Source: Clostridium cavendishii DSM 21758
Lineage (GTDB): Bacteria; Bacillota; Clostridia; Clostridiales; Clostridiaceae
Reading direction: 5' to 3'
Length of the DNA stretch: 64,000 nucleotides
Assembly (NCBI RefSeq): GCF_900141845.1
Contig: NZ_FQZB01000004.1
Span: 124,001-188,000, forward strand
The notes under the pieces were generated by a model, which was not told the DNA's origin, ran no database searches, and saw only the letters and a program-made list of their open reading frames with translations. This document shows, piece by piece, positions 52,213 through 61,351 of this stretch. The position numbers and the translations under genes are program-made. Numbering within the stretch: the stretch's first letter is position 1; the number at the start of each line of letters is the position of its first letter.

Positions 52213-52266
52213 TTAGTCTACTAACTAAAATTTATTATACTAGCGACAAATTAATTAGTCAACTAA
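52213..52266 (-). promoter_or_regulatory. marR-ABC promoter with two MarR operators
   Basis: Promoter TTGACT (52257-52262), exactly 17 bases, TATAAT (52234-52239). Operators TTAGTnnACTAA at 52255-52266 (covers -35) and 52213-52224 (downstream of the start of transcription), centres 42 bp apart, i.e. four helical turns. Both are perfect apart from the two central bases. Confidence 0.85.
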
Positions 52267-52507
52267 GTAATTTATTTATTAAAATTTTGTTCACAATGAT
52301 AATGTTTGCATAAAAAAACTTCTTTATACTATGTATTATCTGATTTTTTTTACATATTCACCCTTTTTAATATTCACCCTTAAATCAATTTTTTACTTTA
52401 CTAGGCTAATTAATGTTGATTAGGTATTCTATCAACATTTTCACTTTAAAAAATGTAAAATGCTTATAGCTATATTCAATCTACCACCTTACAACACAAA
52501 TTAAAAT

Positions 52508-52582
52508 AAGCTATTGGTAACTTAAACTTCTGCCTGTCTAGTTGACAATTAACAGTTTGTTTTTTAATTTACCAATAGCTTT
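52508..52582 (-). terminator. Long inverted repeat after the nitroreductase gene
   Basis: AAGCTATTGGTAA (52508-52520) and TTTACCAATAGCTT (52569-52582) enclose ~48 bases. It may end the nitroreductase transcript. The remainder of 52267-52683 is AT-rich and shows no gene. Confidence 0.5.
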
Positions 52583-52683
52583 ATGTTTTTAAGTAATTTA
52601 ATAATATAACTTGAAATTAAACTTATAAACTAATTCATAATCAAAGTTATTTAAATACAAATTTCTTTAATAATCTTTATATC

Positions 52684-53205
52684 CTATTTAAAATATTTAA
52701 CTACTCCAGTTATTTTATTTTCTTTATTATTTTCAGTAGCTTTATATCCTAATGCCGCAATTCCCCAAACAATATGATTTTGTGGAATTTCAAGGCTGTT
52801 TAGAATACATCTTACTTCCTCATTATCACAAATTGTTTTAAGTTGGTTTATCCAACAAGAACCTATATTCAATGAATTTGCCATTAAAAACATGTTTTCT
52901 AAAGCACAAGAAGAATCAGCAAGTCCATTAGTATTATCTATATCATTAGATACCATAACAAGTGTAGGTGCTCCATAAAAATTATAACTTTCATTTTTAT
53001 TCAATAATTTTCTTATAACTTTAGCAAGTTCTTCTATAGTTTCTGGATTTTGAACTACAGTAAACTGCCATGTTTGCCTATTCATACCACTAGGCGCATG
53101 AAGTCCAGCTTTTACTATAACTTCAACTTCTTCATCTTTTAATTGCTCATTTTTAAAAGCTCTGGTACTTCTTCTTGTTAATATATTTTCAAGTACTTGA
53201 TTCAT
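52684..53205 (-). CDS. Nitroreductase-family FMN oxidoreductase
   Basis: 173 residues. NILTRRSTRAFKNEQLKDEE (FMN phosphate Args), HAPSGMNRQTWQFTVVQNPE (FMN contact), SCALENMFLMANSLNIGSCW (dimer helix), IVWGIAALGYKA. A single-domain NfnB/RdxA-like enzyme reducing nitro compounds, quinones or other acceptors with NAD(P)H. The ATG at 53205 is chosen because AAAGGAG precedes it by 9 bases; an ATG at 53238 would place the RBS inside the gene. Single gene. Confidence 0.88.
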   Translation of the reverse strand: MNQVLENILTRRSTRAFKNEQLKDEEVEVIVKAGLHAPSGMNRQTWQFTVVQNPETIEELAKVIRKLLNKNESYNFYGAPTLVMVSNDIDNTNGLADSSCALENMFLMANSLNIGSCWINQLKTICDNEEVRCILNSLEIPQNHIVWGIAALGYKATENNKENKITGVVKYFK

Positions 53206-53369
53206 TTTTATCGCTCCTTTATAAAAAATTATTTTCATAGTAATTATACCACTAAATTTATTAATAAACTTTTATTTTTTATTTAATTAATAGTAGTTTT
53301 ATACATAAAAATAATAAATCATATTTATGCAAATACTAGCTTATTACTTTCAAAAATATATCTTAAATA

Positions 53370-53407
53370 AAATAGAAACAATCCACCTAAGTGTTTTGTT
53401 TCTATTT
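53370..53407 (-). terminator. Terminator of lysP
   Basis: AAATAGAAACAA / TTGTTTCTATTT type stem with inner CACTTAGGTG. Confidence 0.8.
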
Positions 53408-53419
53408 CCAAAAATCATA

Positions 53420-54880
53420 TTATCCTACTTTATCTTCTTTATTATTTAAAGCAGATTGTCCTGTTGTTAAATCAACTTCCATTAAAGGTATTAGCTTAGT
53501 TTTATGTCTAACTTTATAGGAAACCCATGGTATAAAGAATATTGGTAGTCCTATATATGCTGCTGTTAATCCATTCCAATCGACTTGTCCGTTATTTATA
53601 TAAGCAAATCCTTGACCTAAGATTACAACTATACATAAAAGCAAAGCTATTATTGGTCCTATTGGAAATAATCTAGCCTTATATACTAAATTATTTAAAT
53701 GGTGCCCTTGTGCTTTATATGCTCTACGAAATCTATAATGACAAATTGCTATCCCTACCCAGGCTATAAACCCAGCTAAACCTGATGCTGCTACAAGCCA
53801 TACATATACTGTATCTTGAGCAAATATTCCAGTCAAAAAACAAGCTGATGCCACTATAGTGGTTAAAATTAATGAATTTACGGGAACACCTTTTTTATTT
53901 ACCTTTGCAAATATTTTGGGTGCCATTCCATCTTTAGCCATAGCATATAACATTCTACTTGAAGCATACATACCTGAATTACCTGCTGAAAGTACTGAAG
54001 TTAATATAACTCCATTCATTATAGATGCAGCTGTAGCTATTCCTGCTTTTTCGAATATCATTGTAAATGCACTTTGTGAAACTCCTGCTTCTGAAAATGG
54101 AAGCACTGCTCCTATTACAAAAATTGTTCCTAAATAAAATATTATTATTCTCCAAAATATAGTATTTATAGCCTTTGGTATATTTTTTTCTGGATTTTCA
54201 CTTTCTCCTGCTGCTATTCCTACAAGCTCTGTTCCTTGAAATGAAAAACCTGCAATTAAGAATATAGCAAATATTGATTTAAATCCACCTATAAACGGTC
54301 CTCCATTTGAAGTGAAATTTTTAAGTCCTATAGCTTCTCCACCCATTATCCCTAATATAGTTGCTACTCCTATTACTAAAAAAACAATAACTGTAAATAT
54401 TTTTATACCAGCAAACCAATATTCAGACTCTCCATAAGCCTTTGCTGATAAAAGATTTAATCCTACTATTATCACAAGAAATAATATACTAAAATAAACT
54501 GGCTTAACATTTGGAAACCAATGTCCCATTATAATAGAACCGGCTACCATTTCTGCTGCTATTGTTATAGCCCAGTTGTACCAATAATTCCAACCTAACG
54601 CAAAACCTAATGCTGGATCTACAAATTTTGTTGCATATGCTCCAAAGGAACCTGATATAGGCATATATGTAGCCATTTCTCCAAGACTTGTCATTAAGAA
54701 ATATACCATAACCCCTATTACAGCATAAGCTACCATAGCTCCGCCTGGTCCAGCTTGGTGAATTGTATCCCCCATAGCTAAAAATATTCCTGTTCCTATA
54801 GCCCCTCCCATAGCAATCATATTTAAGTGTCTAGCTTTTAAACCCCTTTTTAATTCTCCTGAATTTTCATTCGTACTCAT
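53420..54880 (-). CDS. lysP: Lysine permease, APC/AAT family
   Basis: 486 residues, 12 TM helices. LKRGLKARHLNMIAMGGAIG, TGIFLAMGDTIHQAGPGGAM, YFLMTSLGEMATYMPISGSF and GFALGWNYWYNWAITIAAEM follow E. coli LysP closely, and GFSFQGTELVGIAAGESENP, KNIPKAINTIFWRI is the second signature. A proton-coupled amino-acid importer; the lysine riboswitch directly upstream supports lysine as substrate, with repression when lysine is plentiful. ATG at 54880, RBS AAGGAGG. Single gene. Confidence 0.92.
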   Translation of the reverse strand: MSTNENSGELKRGLKARHLNMIAMGGAIGTGIFLAMGDTIHQAGPGGAMVAYAVIGVMVYFLMTSLGEMATYMPISGSFGAYATKFVDPALGFALGWNYWYNWAITIAAEMVAGSIIMGHWFPNVKPVYFSILFLVIIVGLNLLSAKAYGESEYWFAGIKIFTVIVFLVIGVATILGIMGGEAIGLKNFTSNGGPFIGGFKSIFAIFLIAGFSFQGTELVGIAAGESENPEKNIPKAINTIFWRIIIFYLGTIFVIGAVLPFSEAGVSQSAFTMIFEKAGIATAASIMNGVILTSVLSAGNSGMYASSRMLYAMAKDGMAPKIFAKVNKKGVPVNSLILTTIVASACFLTGIFAQDTVYVWLVAASGLAGFIAWVGIAICHYRFRRAYKAQGHHLNNLVYKARLFPIGPIIALLLCIVVILGQGFAYINNGQVDWNGLTAAYIGLPIFFIPWVSYKVRHKTKLIPLMEVDLTTGQSALNNKEDKVG

Positions 54881-55041
54881 TTTTTGTTCCTCCTTATGGG
54901 CTATTATTAAATTATTTGTATTGAATATAATTTTTATTCTAAAGATAAGTTGTCCCTAAATTTAGAACATCCCATAAAGCATTAACCAAGATAAAAAAAC
55001 ATTAAAAGTATATCTAATCTTATATTTTTCATACAAAAAAA

Positions 55042-55072
55042 TAATACCCCAAGCATTACACTCAGGGTATTA
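55042..55072 (-). terminator. Riboswitch-controlled terminator before lysP
   Basis: AATACCCTGAG / GCTTGGGGTATTATTTTTTT on the minus strand, between the lysine aptamer and lysP. Confidence 0.85.
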
Positions 55073-55097
55073 AAATGTATAATAATACATATCAAAT

Positions 55098-55285
55098 ACT
55101 TACTTGAATGATAGCTCTCCACAAACTTTAAATTGTGACAGTTTTGCTTATATTCTAATCAAAACCAGCAAGTAGCTTTAAAGCGTTAGCTTACTCACTT
55201 CGGCAAATTTTCCTTTCTCATAGTGTCATTGTGCTTACCTCAACTATGATACTCTTAATCTTTGCACCTCTACCTTAGTTATTAA
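55098..55285 (-). promoter_or_regulatory. Lysine riboswitch (L-box) aptamer
   Basis: Conserved blocks occur in order on the minus strand: GGTAGAGGTGCAAAGATTAA with AGTA, GAAAATTTGCCGAAG, GCTACTTGCTGG, ACTGTCAC and GGAGAGCTATC. P1 closes GGTAG with CTATC. About 185 nt, full size. Lysine binding should favour the downstream terminator and shut off lysP. Confidence 0.92.
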
Positions 55286-55370
55286 CTTTATAATGTATAT
55301 TATTCACTAAAATCTATAATAAGTCAATATTTTTTTATTATTTATGCACATTAAATTCTGCATAAATTGA

Positions 55371-55410
55371 AAATAAACTAAAAATTCTACTTAGAATTTT
55401 TAGTTTATTT
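55371..55410 (-). terminator. Terminator of the degV-type gene
   Basis: AAATAAACTAAAAATTCTA and complement, near-perfect stem directly after the stop. Confidence 0.8.
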
Positions 55411-55415
55411 ATAAT

Positions 55416-56267
55416 CTATGGATTAGTGTAATATGCTATACCAATACTCTTTGGTCCTACATGAACACCTACTACTGGTCCTATATCACACACTTGTACT
55501 TTAATATTAGTCTTTTCTTCTATTCTTTTTGCTAATTCTAAACCTTCTTCTAATGTATTTATATGATGTACTACTACATCACCTAAACCTTTCTCTTCAA
55601 CATCAGACATAAACTTTTCAATCATTCTATCTATAGCCTTTTTCTTTGTTCTAACCTTATCAAATATTGTAGTTTTACCATCTACTACAGTTAGTACAGG
55701 CTTTATTTGTAATATGTTTCCTAGAAGTGCAGCTGCACCACCTATTCTTCCGCCTTTCTTTAAGTAGGTTAAAGAATCTGGAATGAATAAAAATCTACAA
55801 TTATCAATCACCCTTTTAGCTGCTGCCATAACTTCAGAGAATGTCTTATTAAGTTCAACAGCTTTTATAGCTTCTAAAACTGCAAATCCCATAGGCATAG
55901 CTGTATTTTTACTGTCTATAACTTCAATAATTGCATTATGATAATTTTCAAGTATCATATTCTTCACCAAATTTACACTTGAAAATGTTCCACTTAATTC
56001 TGAAGACATAAATATTCCAAGGATTGAATGACCAGCTTTAACAAATTCCTCAAACATATTATAAAGTTCATCTATACTAGGTTGAGAAGATGTAGGTATA
56101 GTATCTTCTTCCTCCATTTTTTCATAAAACCTTACATTATCTATTTCAGTTTCTTTAAAACTTTCTGTCTTAAAAATAACGCTTAACGGTATTATAGAAA
56201 TATCATGTTTTTCAAGTAAATTTTTAGGTATATAGGATGTACTATCACAAATTATTTTTATTCCCAT
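55416..56267 (-). CDS. DegV-family fatty-acid-binding protein
   Basis: 283 residues, two alpha/beta domains. KIICDSTSYIPKNLLEKHDI holds the conserved DST, TSQPSIDELYNMFEEFVKAG and IFMSSELSGTFSSVNLVKNM the Ser-rich carboxylate site, SLTYLKKGGRIGGAAALLGN the fatty-acid pocket, and GPVVGVHVGPKSIGIAYY the C-terminal signature. In Staphylococcus the homologous FakB proteins present fatty acids to the kinase FakA; no fakA is seen here. ATG at 56267, RBS AGGGGG. Confidence 0.9.
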   Translation of the reverse strand: MGIKIICDSTSYIPKNLLEKHDISIIPLSVIFKTESFKETEIDNVRFYEKMEEEDTIPTSSQPSIDELYNMFEEFVKAGHSILGIFMSSELSGTFSSVNLVKNMILENYHNAIIEVIDSKNTAMPMGFAVLEAIKAVELNKTFSEVMAAAKRVIDNCRFLFIPDSLTYLKKGGRIGGAAALLGNILQIKPVLTVVDGKTTIFDKVRTKKKAIDRMIEKFMSDVEEKGLGDVVVHHINTLEEGLELAKRIEEKTNIKVQVCDIGPVVGVHVGPKSIGIAYYTNP

Positions 56268-56541
56268 ATAGGTCCCCCTTAACTAAAGATAATTATTGTT
56301 CACATCATTATACACCTATAAAAATCTTTTTACAATTACTTAATGTTAATGTTTTAAAAACTGCAAGCTTTCAACTTTTAATATTTATTATCCTAAATAA
56401 GCAAATTACTTATCAACAACTATAACTTGCCACTCTAATTCTTAAATATTATCTATAATATATCCGTTGTAGCTTATTGAAATCTTATGAATTAAAATTA
56501 TTAAGAATAATTTTAAATAATCAAAATTAAAATTTAGATAT

Positions 56542-57546
56542 TCACTTAATTGTGGACATTCTTTCTACTAAATTTGTTTCTATAATATAATGTTTCTTTT
56601 TCATATTTTCATCCTTTAACTTACCTATTAAAAGCTTAGCTGCATAATATCCTAATTTTTCAGCATTAATATCAATTGATGTTAATGGTGGAACTTGATA
56701 TTCTGCAAGAGGGGTGTTATTAAACCCTAATACCTTTATATCATCAGTATTATTATCTTGAAGTGCTTTTAAGACTCCAAATGCAAGCAAATCATCTGTA
56801 GCTAAAACAGCATCTGGTTTTTTATATTCTAATATTTTATTAATCGCTTCATAACCATATTTTTCTTTAAAATCTTCCATTTGTACAATCATATTATCAT
56901 CAATTGTCATACCATTTATTGTATGAGCTTGTATATATCCATTTAACCTATCCTTAGATACATTCCATTCCCCTGTTCCACCAATAAACGCAAGATTATT
57001 ATATCCTCTAGCAAAAAGATAATTAGTTGCATTATATGCAGCTTGAAAGTTATCGTTATCAACCCAAAGAACTCCTTCTGTTTCATCCGGTCTTCCAACA
57101 ACAGTAAATGGGAACTCCTTTTCTTTTAAAAGTTTAATACATTTATCCTTACTTCTTGCAATAAGTAGAATGACACCATCTACTATGTTACTTGATATAA
57201 ATCTGTTTATAAGCTCAACTTCTTCCTCTTCTGTTTTAGTAAATGAATACATTATGTAATAACCTTTTTTTTGGGCATATACATTTATTCCCGTCATAGC
57301 TTGAACAAAAAATGGATTTTTAAAAAGATCCTCTGCTTCTCTAGGCAAAACTATACCTATAGTACTTGTAAAGCTTTTCGCTAGACTTCTTGCTATTGCA
57401 TTTGGATGATAATCAAGTCTCTTTATTACTTCTAAAACTCTTTCCTTAGTTTCATCACTTATTTTAGGATTATTTGCTATAACCCTTGATACCGTGGAAG
57501 GAGATACTCCTGCTTCCTTGGCTACTTCTCTTATTGTAACTGACAT
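56542..57546 (-). CDS. LacI-family transcriptional regulator, MalR-like
   Basis: 334 residues. HTH and hinge: VTIREVAKEAGVSPSTVSRV, KISDETKERVLEVIKRLDYH, PNAIARSLAKS. The sugar-binding domain begins TIGIVLPREAEDLFKNPFFV, with DGVILLIARSKDKC, FPFTVVGRPDETEGVLWVDN, ATDDLLAFGVLKALQ and NTPLAEYQVPPLTSIDINAE. The pattern is close to MalR of streptococci and clostridia (maltose/maltodextrin control), but no sugar genes lie next to it. ATG at 57546 with RBS AGGATG; a GTG at 57555 is possible. A palindrome upstream may be its own operator. Confidence 0.85.
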   Translation of the reverse strand: MSVTIREVAKEAGVSPSTVSRVIANNPKISDETKERVLEVIKRLDYHPNAIARSLAKSFTSTIGIVLPREAEDLFKNPFFVQAMTGINVYAQKKGYYIMYSFTKTEEEEVELINRFISSNIVDGVILLIARSKDKCIKLLKEKEFPFTVVGRPDETEGVLWVDNDNFQAAYNATNYLFARGYNNLAFIGGTGEWNVSKDRLNGYIQAHTINGMTIDDNMIVQMEDFKEKYGYEAINKILEYKKPDAVLATDDLLAFGVLKALQDNNTDDIKVLGFNNTPLAEYQVPPLTSIDINAEKLGYYAAKLLIGKLKDENMKKKHYIIETNLVERMSTIK

Positions 57547-57794
57547 TAAAATCACATCCTAACTTAAAAACTAAATCTAATTCTCTCTTAAGTTTATGAA
57601 ACAAAAATAAAAGATTAATAATAAATTTATTAATCTATTATTTCTAGTAATATACCCTATAAGTTTACCTTGTAATTATAACATTTTTATAAGGTAATAA
57701 TAATACAGTTTGTTAAATATTTAAGCTCCTTTTTTTAATATTTATAAGATGTTTCTTTTACATAGAATATTAATTGGTTTATAAAATTATATTT

Positions 57795-57808
57795 TGCAAT
57801 CGTTTGCA
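57795..57808. promoter_or_regulatory. LacI-type operator upstream of the LacI regulator
   Basis: TGCAATCGTTTGCA: inverted TGCAA/TTGCA arms around a CG centre, about 250 bases before the regulator start. Fits autoregulation or CcpA-like binding. Elsewhere 57556-57920 shows no gene. Confidence 0.6.
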
Positions 57809-57923
57809 CTTTAATAAAAGTATATCAATATAGCTCTGTCATGTCAAACATTTTATCAAAGTTTCAACATACTTTAACAATTTTTTCACAAGGAAATCCC
57901 TATACTTACTTACTTTACTATCG

Positions 57924-57954
57924 TTGTAACATTTATATAAATTAATTATATAAT
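57924..57954 (+). promoter_or_regulatory. Promoter of a candidate small RNA
   Basis: TTGTAA (57924-57929), 17 bases, TATATA (57947-57952; overlapping TATAAT at 57949). Transcription would start near 57960. Confidence 0.5.
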
Positions 57955-57959
57955 ATTAT

Positions 57960-58073
57960 TATGAGTGTAGTTCTTAAATACACTCTGTTATCTTACTACA
58001 CCTTAGCGGCGGAAATCACACCTCTTCTTGTGATTTTGCTGAAAAAGTCGTTGATAAAATCAACGACTTTTTT
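57960..58073 (+). ncRNA. Candidate ~115-nt small RNA
   Basis: Hairpin 1: GAGTGTA / TACACTC (57963-57985). Hairpin 2: AAATCACA / TGTGATTT (58013-58036). Terminator: AAAAAGTCGTTGA / TCAACGACTTTTT (58042-58072) with T6. GTGTAG (57965-57970) can instead pair with CTACAC (57996-58001), so hairpin 1 has an alternative partner. No plus-strand gene follows (the next gene is convergent), so this is an independent RNA and not a leader. An open frame over the region lacks an RBS. Family not recognised. Confidence 0.55.
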
Positions 58074-58139
58074 CATATTAATCATAATAAAAAAATTAAT
58101 ATACCAGTATGCTGTCTTATTTTCTTTCATATGTCTTAT

Positions 58140-58631
58140 TTATAAATTTTCTTCAATAACCTTAACTACTTGTATTAAATATTTCTCTTCAAGCTCTGTA
58201 AATCTACCTATAGATGGACTATCTATATCAAGTACACCAAAAACATTTGAATTTTTATCTATTATAGGTAATACTATCTCAGAATTAGAAGCCCCATCAC
58301 AAGCTATATGTCCTTCAAATTCATGAACATTAAAAACCCTATGAACTTTCTTTTCTTTAAAAGCTGTACCACATACCCCTCTTCCACTTGGTATTCTTAT
58401 ACAAGCTGGTAAGCCTTGAAATGGTCCAAGTACTAAAGTATCTTCCTTATTTAAATAAAAACCTGCCCAATTACAATCATCAATGTAAAACTTGATTATA
58501 GCAGATGCATTTGAAAGATTAGCTATTAGGTCTTTTTCATTTTCAAATTGATCTTTTATTGCATAAACCATATACTTATAATTTTGCTCTCTATTTTCTA
58601 TATCTACTTTATTTAATTCATTCATCCTCAT
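58140..58631 (-). CDS. Free methionine-(R)-sulfoxide reductase (GAF-type, fRMsr)
   Basis: 163 residues, GAF fold. The three functional Cys are present with family spacing: Cys77 (GLPACIRIPSG), Cys87 (RGVCGTAFKEKK) and Cys111 (GHIACDGASNSEIVLPII), 10 and 24 apart. IDDCNWAGFYLNKEDTLVLG is the substrate-side signature. Reduces free Met-R-sulfoxide with thioredoxin, an oxidative-damage repair step in the cytoplasm. ATG at 58631; RBS GAGAGTG. Single gene. Confidence 0.9.
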   Translation of the reverse strand: MRMNELNKVDIENREQNYKYMVYAIKDQFENEKDLIANLSNASAIIKFYIDDCNWAGFYLNKEDTLVLGPFQGLPACIRIPSGRGVCGTAFKEKKVHRVFNVHEFEGHIACDGASNSEIVLPIIDKNSNVFGVLDIDSPSIGRFTELEEKYLIQVVKVIEENL

Positions 58632-58693
58632 ACACTCTCTTTCTTTTATCTTTAAATTTGTATATTCTAAAACTTTTTTCTATTATACTATAT

Positions 58694-59452
58694 TTATCTA
58701 ACATCAATAAACCTATAACTTTTAAGAATACCTTTAAAACAATACAAGCCTAGTCCAATATATATTAATAAACTAGTAAAATTAATCTGTATAAATTTAT
58801 TAGTAACTGTCACAAAAGGTCCTTGAAGCTTAGATATTGTACTTCTATTAATATCAGCTATATTAATTCCTAAATTAAAACTATCACCTAAATTTAATGT
58901 ACCTGCTAAAATAATAAATAATAATGCACAAATCACTATAACTTTAGTAATATTATTAAAAACAGAATTTTTTACTCTTAATTTGAATTTTATATCTGTA
59001 TAAACAACTATAATTAACAATGCTATATTAGAGATATTAGTACAAAACAAACTCCAAATAAGACTTATATTTAATGATATCATAGGTGCATCAAATTCAT
59101 TATGCAAAAACCCCATCAAACATTTAATATTTTTTTCGCTTCCCCAAAACAATATAATTGCTATAAGTGTATATAAAGAACTTATTATTATAAAACTTAT
59201 TATTTTTGATAATAAAATTTCATTTTTACTATACGGCAATAAGTAATTAATCGTATATCCACATGTATTTATTGCTTCTTTACTAATTTTTGATACAGAA
59301 TAAAATAATATTATTATAAACCCCATTATGGTTAAATTAGCTCCTCCATTTTCTGTTGCATAATTTAACCATAAATTTAGTATTAATACTAAAATACATA
59401 TAGCGCCCACTACACAGTAATTTTTCAAATCATATTTTATTAATTTCTTCAT
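58694..59452 (-). CDS. ABC-2-type permease of the GntR-ABC operon
   Basis: 252 residues, about six TM helices. N-terminus KKLIKYDLKNYCVVGAICIL, then VLILNLWLN; extracellular loop with FNLGINIADINRSTISKLQG near the C-terminus. Similar in type to permeases of YtrA-controlled transporters of Firmicutes, which respond to wall-active antibiotics. Starts 3 bases after the ATPase stop, so translation is coupled. Substrate unknown. Confidence 0.8.
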   Translation of the reverse strand: MKKLIKYDLKNYCVVGAICILVLILNLWLNYATENGGANLTIMGFIIILFYSVSKISKEAINTCGYTINYLLPYSKNEILLSKIISFIIISSLYTLIAIILFWGSEKNIKCLMGFLHNEFDAPMISLNISLIWSLFCTNISNIALLIIVVYTDIKFKLRVKNSVFNNITKVIVICALLFIILAGTLNLGDSFNLGINIADINRSTISKLQGPFVTVTNKFIQINFTSLLIYIGLGLYCFKGILKSYRFIDVR

Positions 59453-59455
59453 AGT

Positions 59456-60145
59456 TTAATACACCTCTTTAAAAAATTCTTCAATAGACATATTATTTCT
59501 ATATCTAATGTCTTCCGCATCTTCTAGCATAAAAACTTCGCCATTCTTTATAAAACATACTTTATCAAATAATCTTTCTACATCTCTCACTAAATGAGTA
59601 GATACTATAACAGAACTTCCTTCATTAAAATTCTCCAAAATAACCTCTACCATTTCTTCTCTAGCTTTAGGATCTAAACCAACTAATGGTTCATCTAACA
59701 AATAAAGCTTTGCTTCTCTAGCTAAGGTTAACGCTAAATGAACTTTCTCATTATCACCTTTTGATAATCTATCAAGCTTTGTATACAAAGGAATATAAAA
59801 TCTTGTAAGTATATTGATAGCTTTTTCTTCATTAAAATCTTCAAAGAAGTTTTTGAAATAGTTTATAGCTTCTGAAACCTTCATATTACTAGGTATGATA
59901 GGCTTATCTGGCAAGAATGAAACTATACCTTTTGTTTCCTTACCAACAGTTTTTCCATCAACAAGTATACTTCCACTATTTATCTCATAAAGTCCTGCAA
60001 TAGATTTTAATATAGTAGTTTTTCCACTACCATTAGGACCTAAAAGCCCAAGTATACTCCCACTTTCTAAATCTATAGATATATCCTTCAAAACCTTCTT
60101 CTCTCTAAAGCTTTTATTTACATCTTTAATCTCTAATACATTCAT
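59456..60145 (-). CDS. ABC transporter ATPase (YtrB-like)
   Basis: 229 residues. Walker A GLLGPNGSGKTTILKSIAG, Q-loop region GIVSFLPDKPIIPSNMKVSE, degenerate signature LSKGD (canonical LSGGQ), Walker B LYLLDEPLVGLD, H-loop VIVSTHLVRD. The LSKGD variant is common in the YtrB branch. Pairs with the permease at 58694. ATG at 60145, RBS GAGGAG, 20 bases after the GntR gene. Confidence 0.9.
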   Translation of the reverse strand: MNVLEIKDVNKSFREKKVLKDISIDLESGSILGLLGPNGSGKTTILKSIAGLYEINSGSILVDGKTVGKETKGIVSFLPDKPIIPSNMKVSEAINYFKNFFEDFNEEKAINILTRFYIPLYTKLDRLSKGDNEKVHLALTLAREAKLYLLDEPLVGLDPKAREEMVEVILENFNEGSSVIVSTHLVRDVERLFDKVCFIKNGEVFMLEDAEDIRYRNNMSIEEFFKEVY

Positions 60146-60165
60146 TTTATTACTCCTCTCATCCC

Positions 60166-60534
60166 TTAATTAAAGTCATCCCATTTTTTATCAAAAAATG
60201 CCTTTACCTCTTCTTTAGTAAAACCTAAAGATTTCATACTTATCACAAAATCATTCATACTATCTAACGCAAGTTCATTTTTAAGACTAGATATAAGAGT
60301 CTCATCCTCTACTATAAAAGTCCCCATTCCTCTCTTAGAATAGGTTATTCCTTGCCTTTCAAGCTCTGCATAAACCTTTTGAATAGTGTTTGGATTAACC
60401 TTAAGTTCATTTGACAAATCCCTAACCGAAGGTAACTTTTCTCCTAAAGCTATTTCCTTTGAGATTATCCTCTGTTTTATATAATTTATTATCTGAATAT
60501 ATATTGGTAGCTTTTCATTAAATACCACACTCAC
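60166..60534 (-). CDS. GntR-family repressor, YtrA subfamily
   Basis: 122 residues. Winged helix LPIYIQIINYIKQRIISKEI, GEKLPSVRDLSNELKVNPNT, IQKVYAELERQGITYSKRGM, GTFI, then only a short helical tail (~45 residues) instead of a large effector domain, which defines the YtrA group. GTG start with RBS AGGTGA 4 bases upstream. Expected to repress this ABC operon; a YtrA-type palindrome lies at 61273-61314 and a half-site AGTGTACT just upstream of this gene. Confidence 0.9.
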   Translation of the reverse strand: MSVVFNEKLPIYIQIINYIKQRIISKEIALGEKLPSVRDLSNELKVNPNTIQKVYAELERQGITYSKRGMGTFIVEDETLISSLKNELALDSMNDFVISMKSLGFTKEEVKAFFDKKWDDFN

Positions 60535-60698
60535 AATATCACCTACTTCTATTTTCTTTTGATTAATTAATCAGTACACTTGCCAATCACAATTAATTAT
60601 TAAAATTGATAGTTAAGAATTGAAAGTTGAACAGAAACTTATATAAAGCACTCAAACTCCCCGCTTTCATTTCTCCACTTTAAACTCTCACCTATTTT

Positions 60699-61259
60699 TT
60701 AGCTTACATCTAACCCGGTTGCAATCTTTCTAGTATTCTTTAATAATCTTAAGGTTAAAAATATCATTATGAATATAGAAACATAACTAAGTTTAACTCC
60801 ATCAGAACTTATTATAAAGAAAGGATTTAAAGAACACAGATTATAATCAACATCTTTTAATTTACAAATAGTAATAGCTATTGGACTAAATAAAAAGTCT
60901 AAACAAGCACTCATAAACTTCATAACAATATACATAACCATTGCAATTATTACTTCACCAATTCCATTAAATGCTTTTCTATTTTCTAGGTTTAACTTTA
61001 AAAAGAAAAGCATAGTAAATATAAAAAAGATTAAATCTCCAATTAAAATCCAAACAAATAATATCTTTAAGGAATTTTCATCAATTTTATAACCGCTAGC
61101 ATTTCCAATTATCTTCTCTAAAAATAAACTATTATTAATAAAACCTATAGCTATAGCTAATGTGTACATAGCAGTTATAATAATTAAGAAAAAAAGCATC
61201 AAAAGTGTTATCTCAAAAACTAATTCTTTTTTAAAATTTTAAAGTATTAACTTTTTTAT
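60699..61259 (-). pseudogene. ABC-2 permease-like membrane gene with premature stop and non-standard start
   Basis: An uninterrupted frame of 167 residues starts at TTG/ATG 61202 without an RBS: MMLFFLIIITAMYTLAIAIG, four to five TM helices. The proper RBS (AAGGAG) lies further up, 7 bases before ATA at 61257-61259, from which the same frame reads KKLIL, a TAA at 61239-61241, then NFKKELVFEITLLMLFFLII. The reconstruction (M)KKLIL-x-NFKKELVFEI matches the usual N-terminus of such permeases (compare KKLIKYDLKN in the gene at 58694), so start and codon 7 appear mutated (ATG to ATA; TAT to TAA). Full length would be ~186 residues, still short for a permease. Likely inactive, or rescued by internal initiation. 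Confidence 0.65.
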
Positions 61260-61272
61260 AAAATTTCTCCTT

Positions 61273-61314
61273 ATTAATACTAGTGTTCTATTTCAATAGT
61301 ACACTAGTATTAAT
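61273..61314. promoter_or_regulatory. YtrA-type operator palindrome
   Basis: Near-perfect 42-base palindrome: ATTAATACTAGTGT arms around CTAT-TGAA-ATAG. Contains AGTGT-N14-ACACT, close to the AGTGTA...TACACT inverted repeat I recall for Bacillus YtrA (spacing differs by one). It lies just before the broken permease gene that heads the GntR-ABC cluster. Confidence 0.7.
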
Positions 61315-61351
61315 ATTACTGTAAACAAAAAACATTCAACAAATTTAGACA

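Noticed and set aside
58559..58753. Plus-strand frame over the fRMsr start region
   Set aside because: No RBS, hydrophobic low-complexity translation, overlaps two well-supported minus-strand genes.
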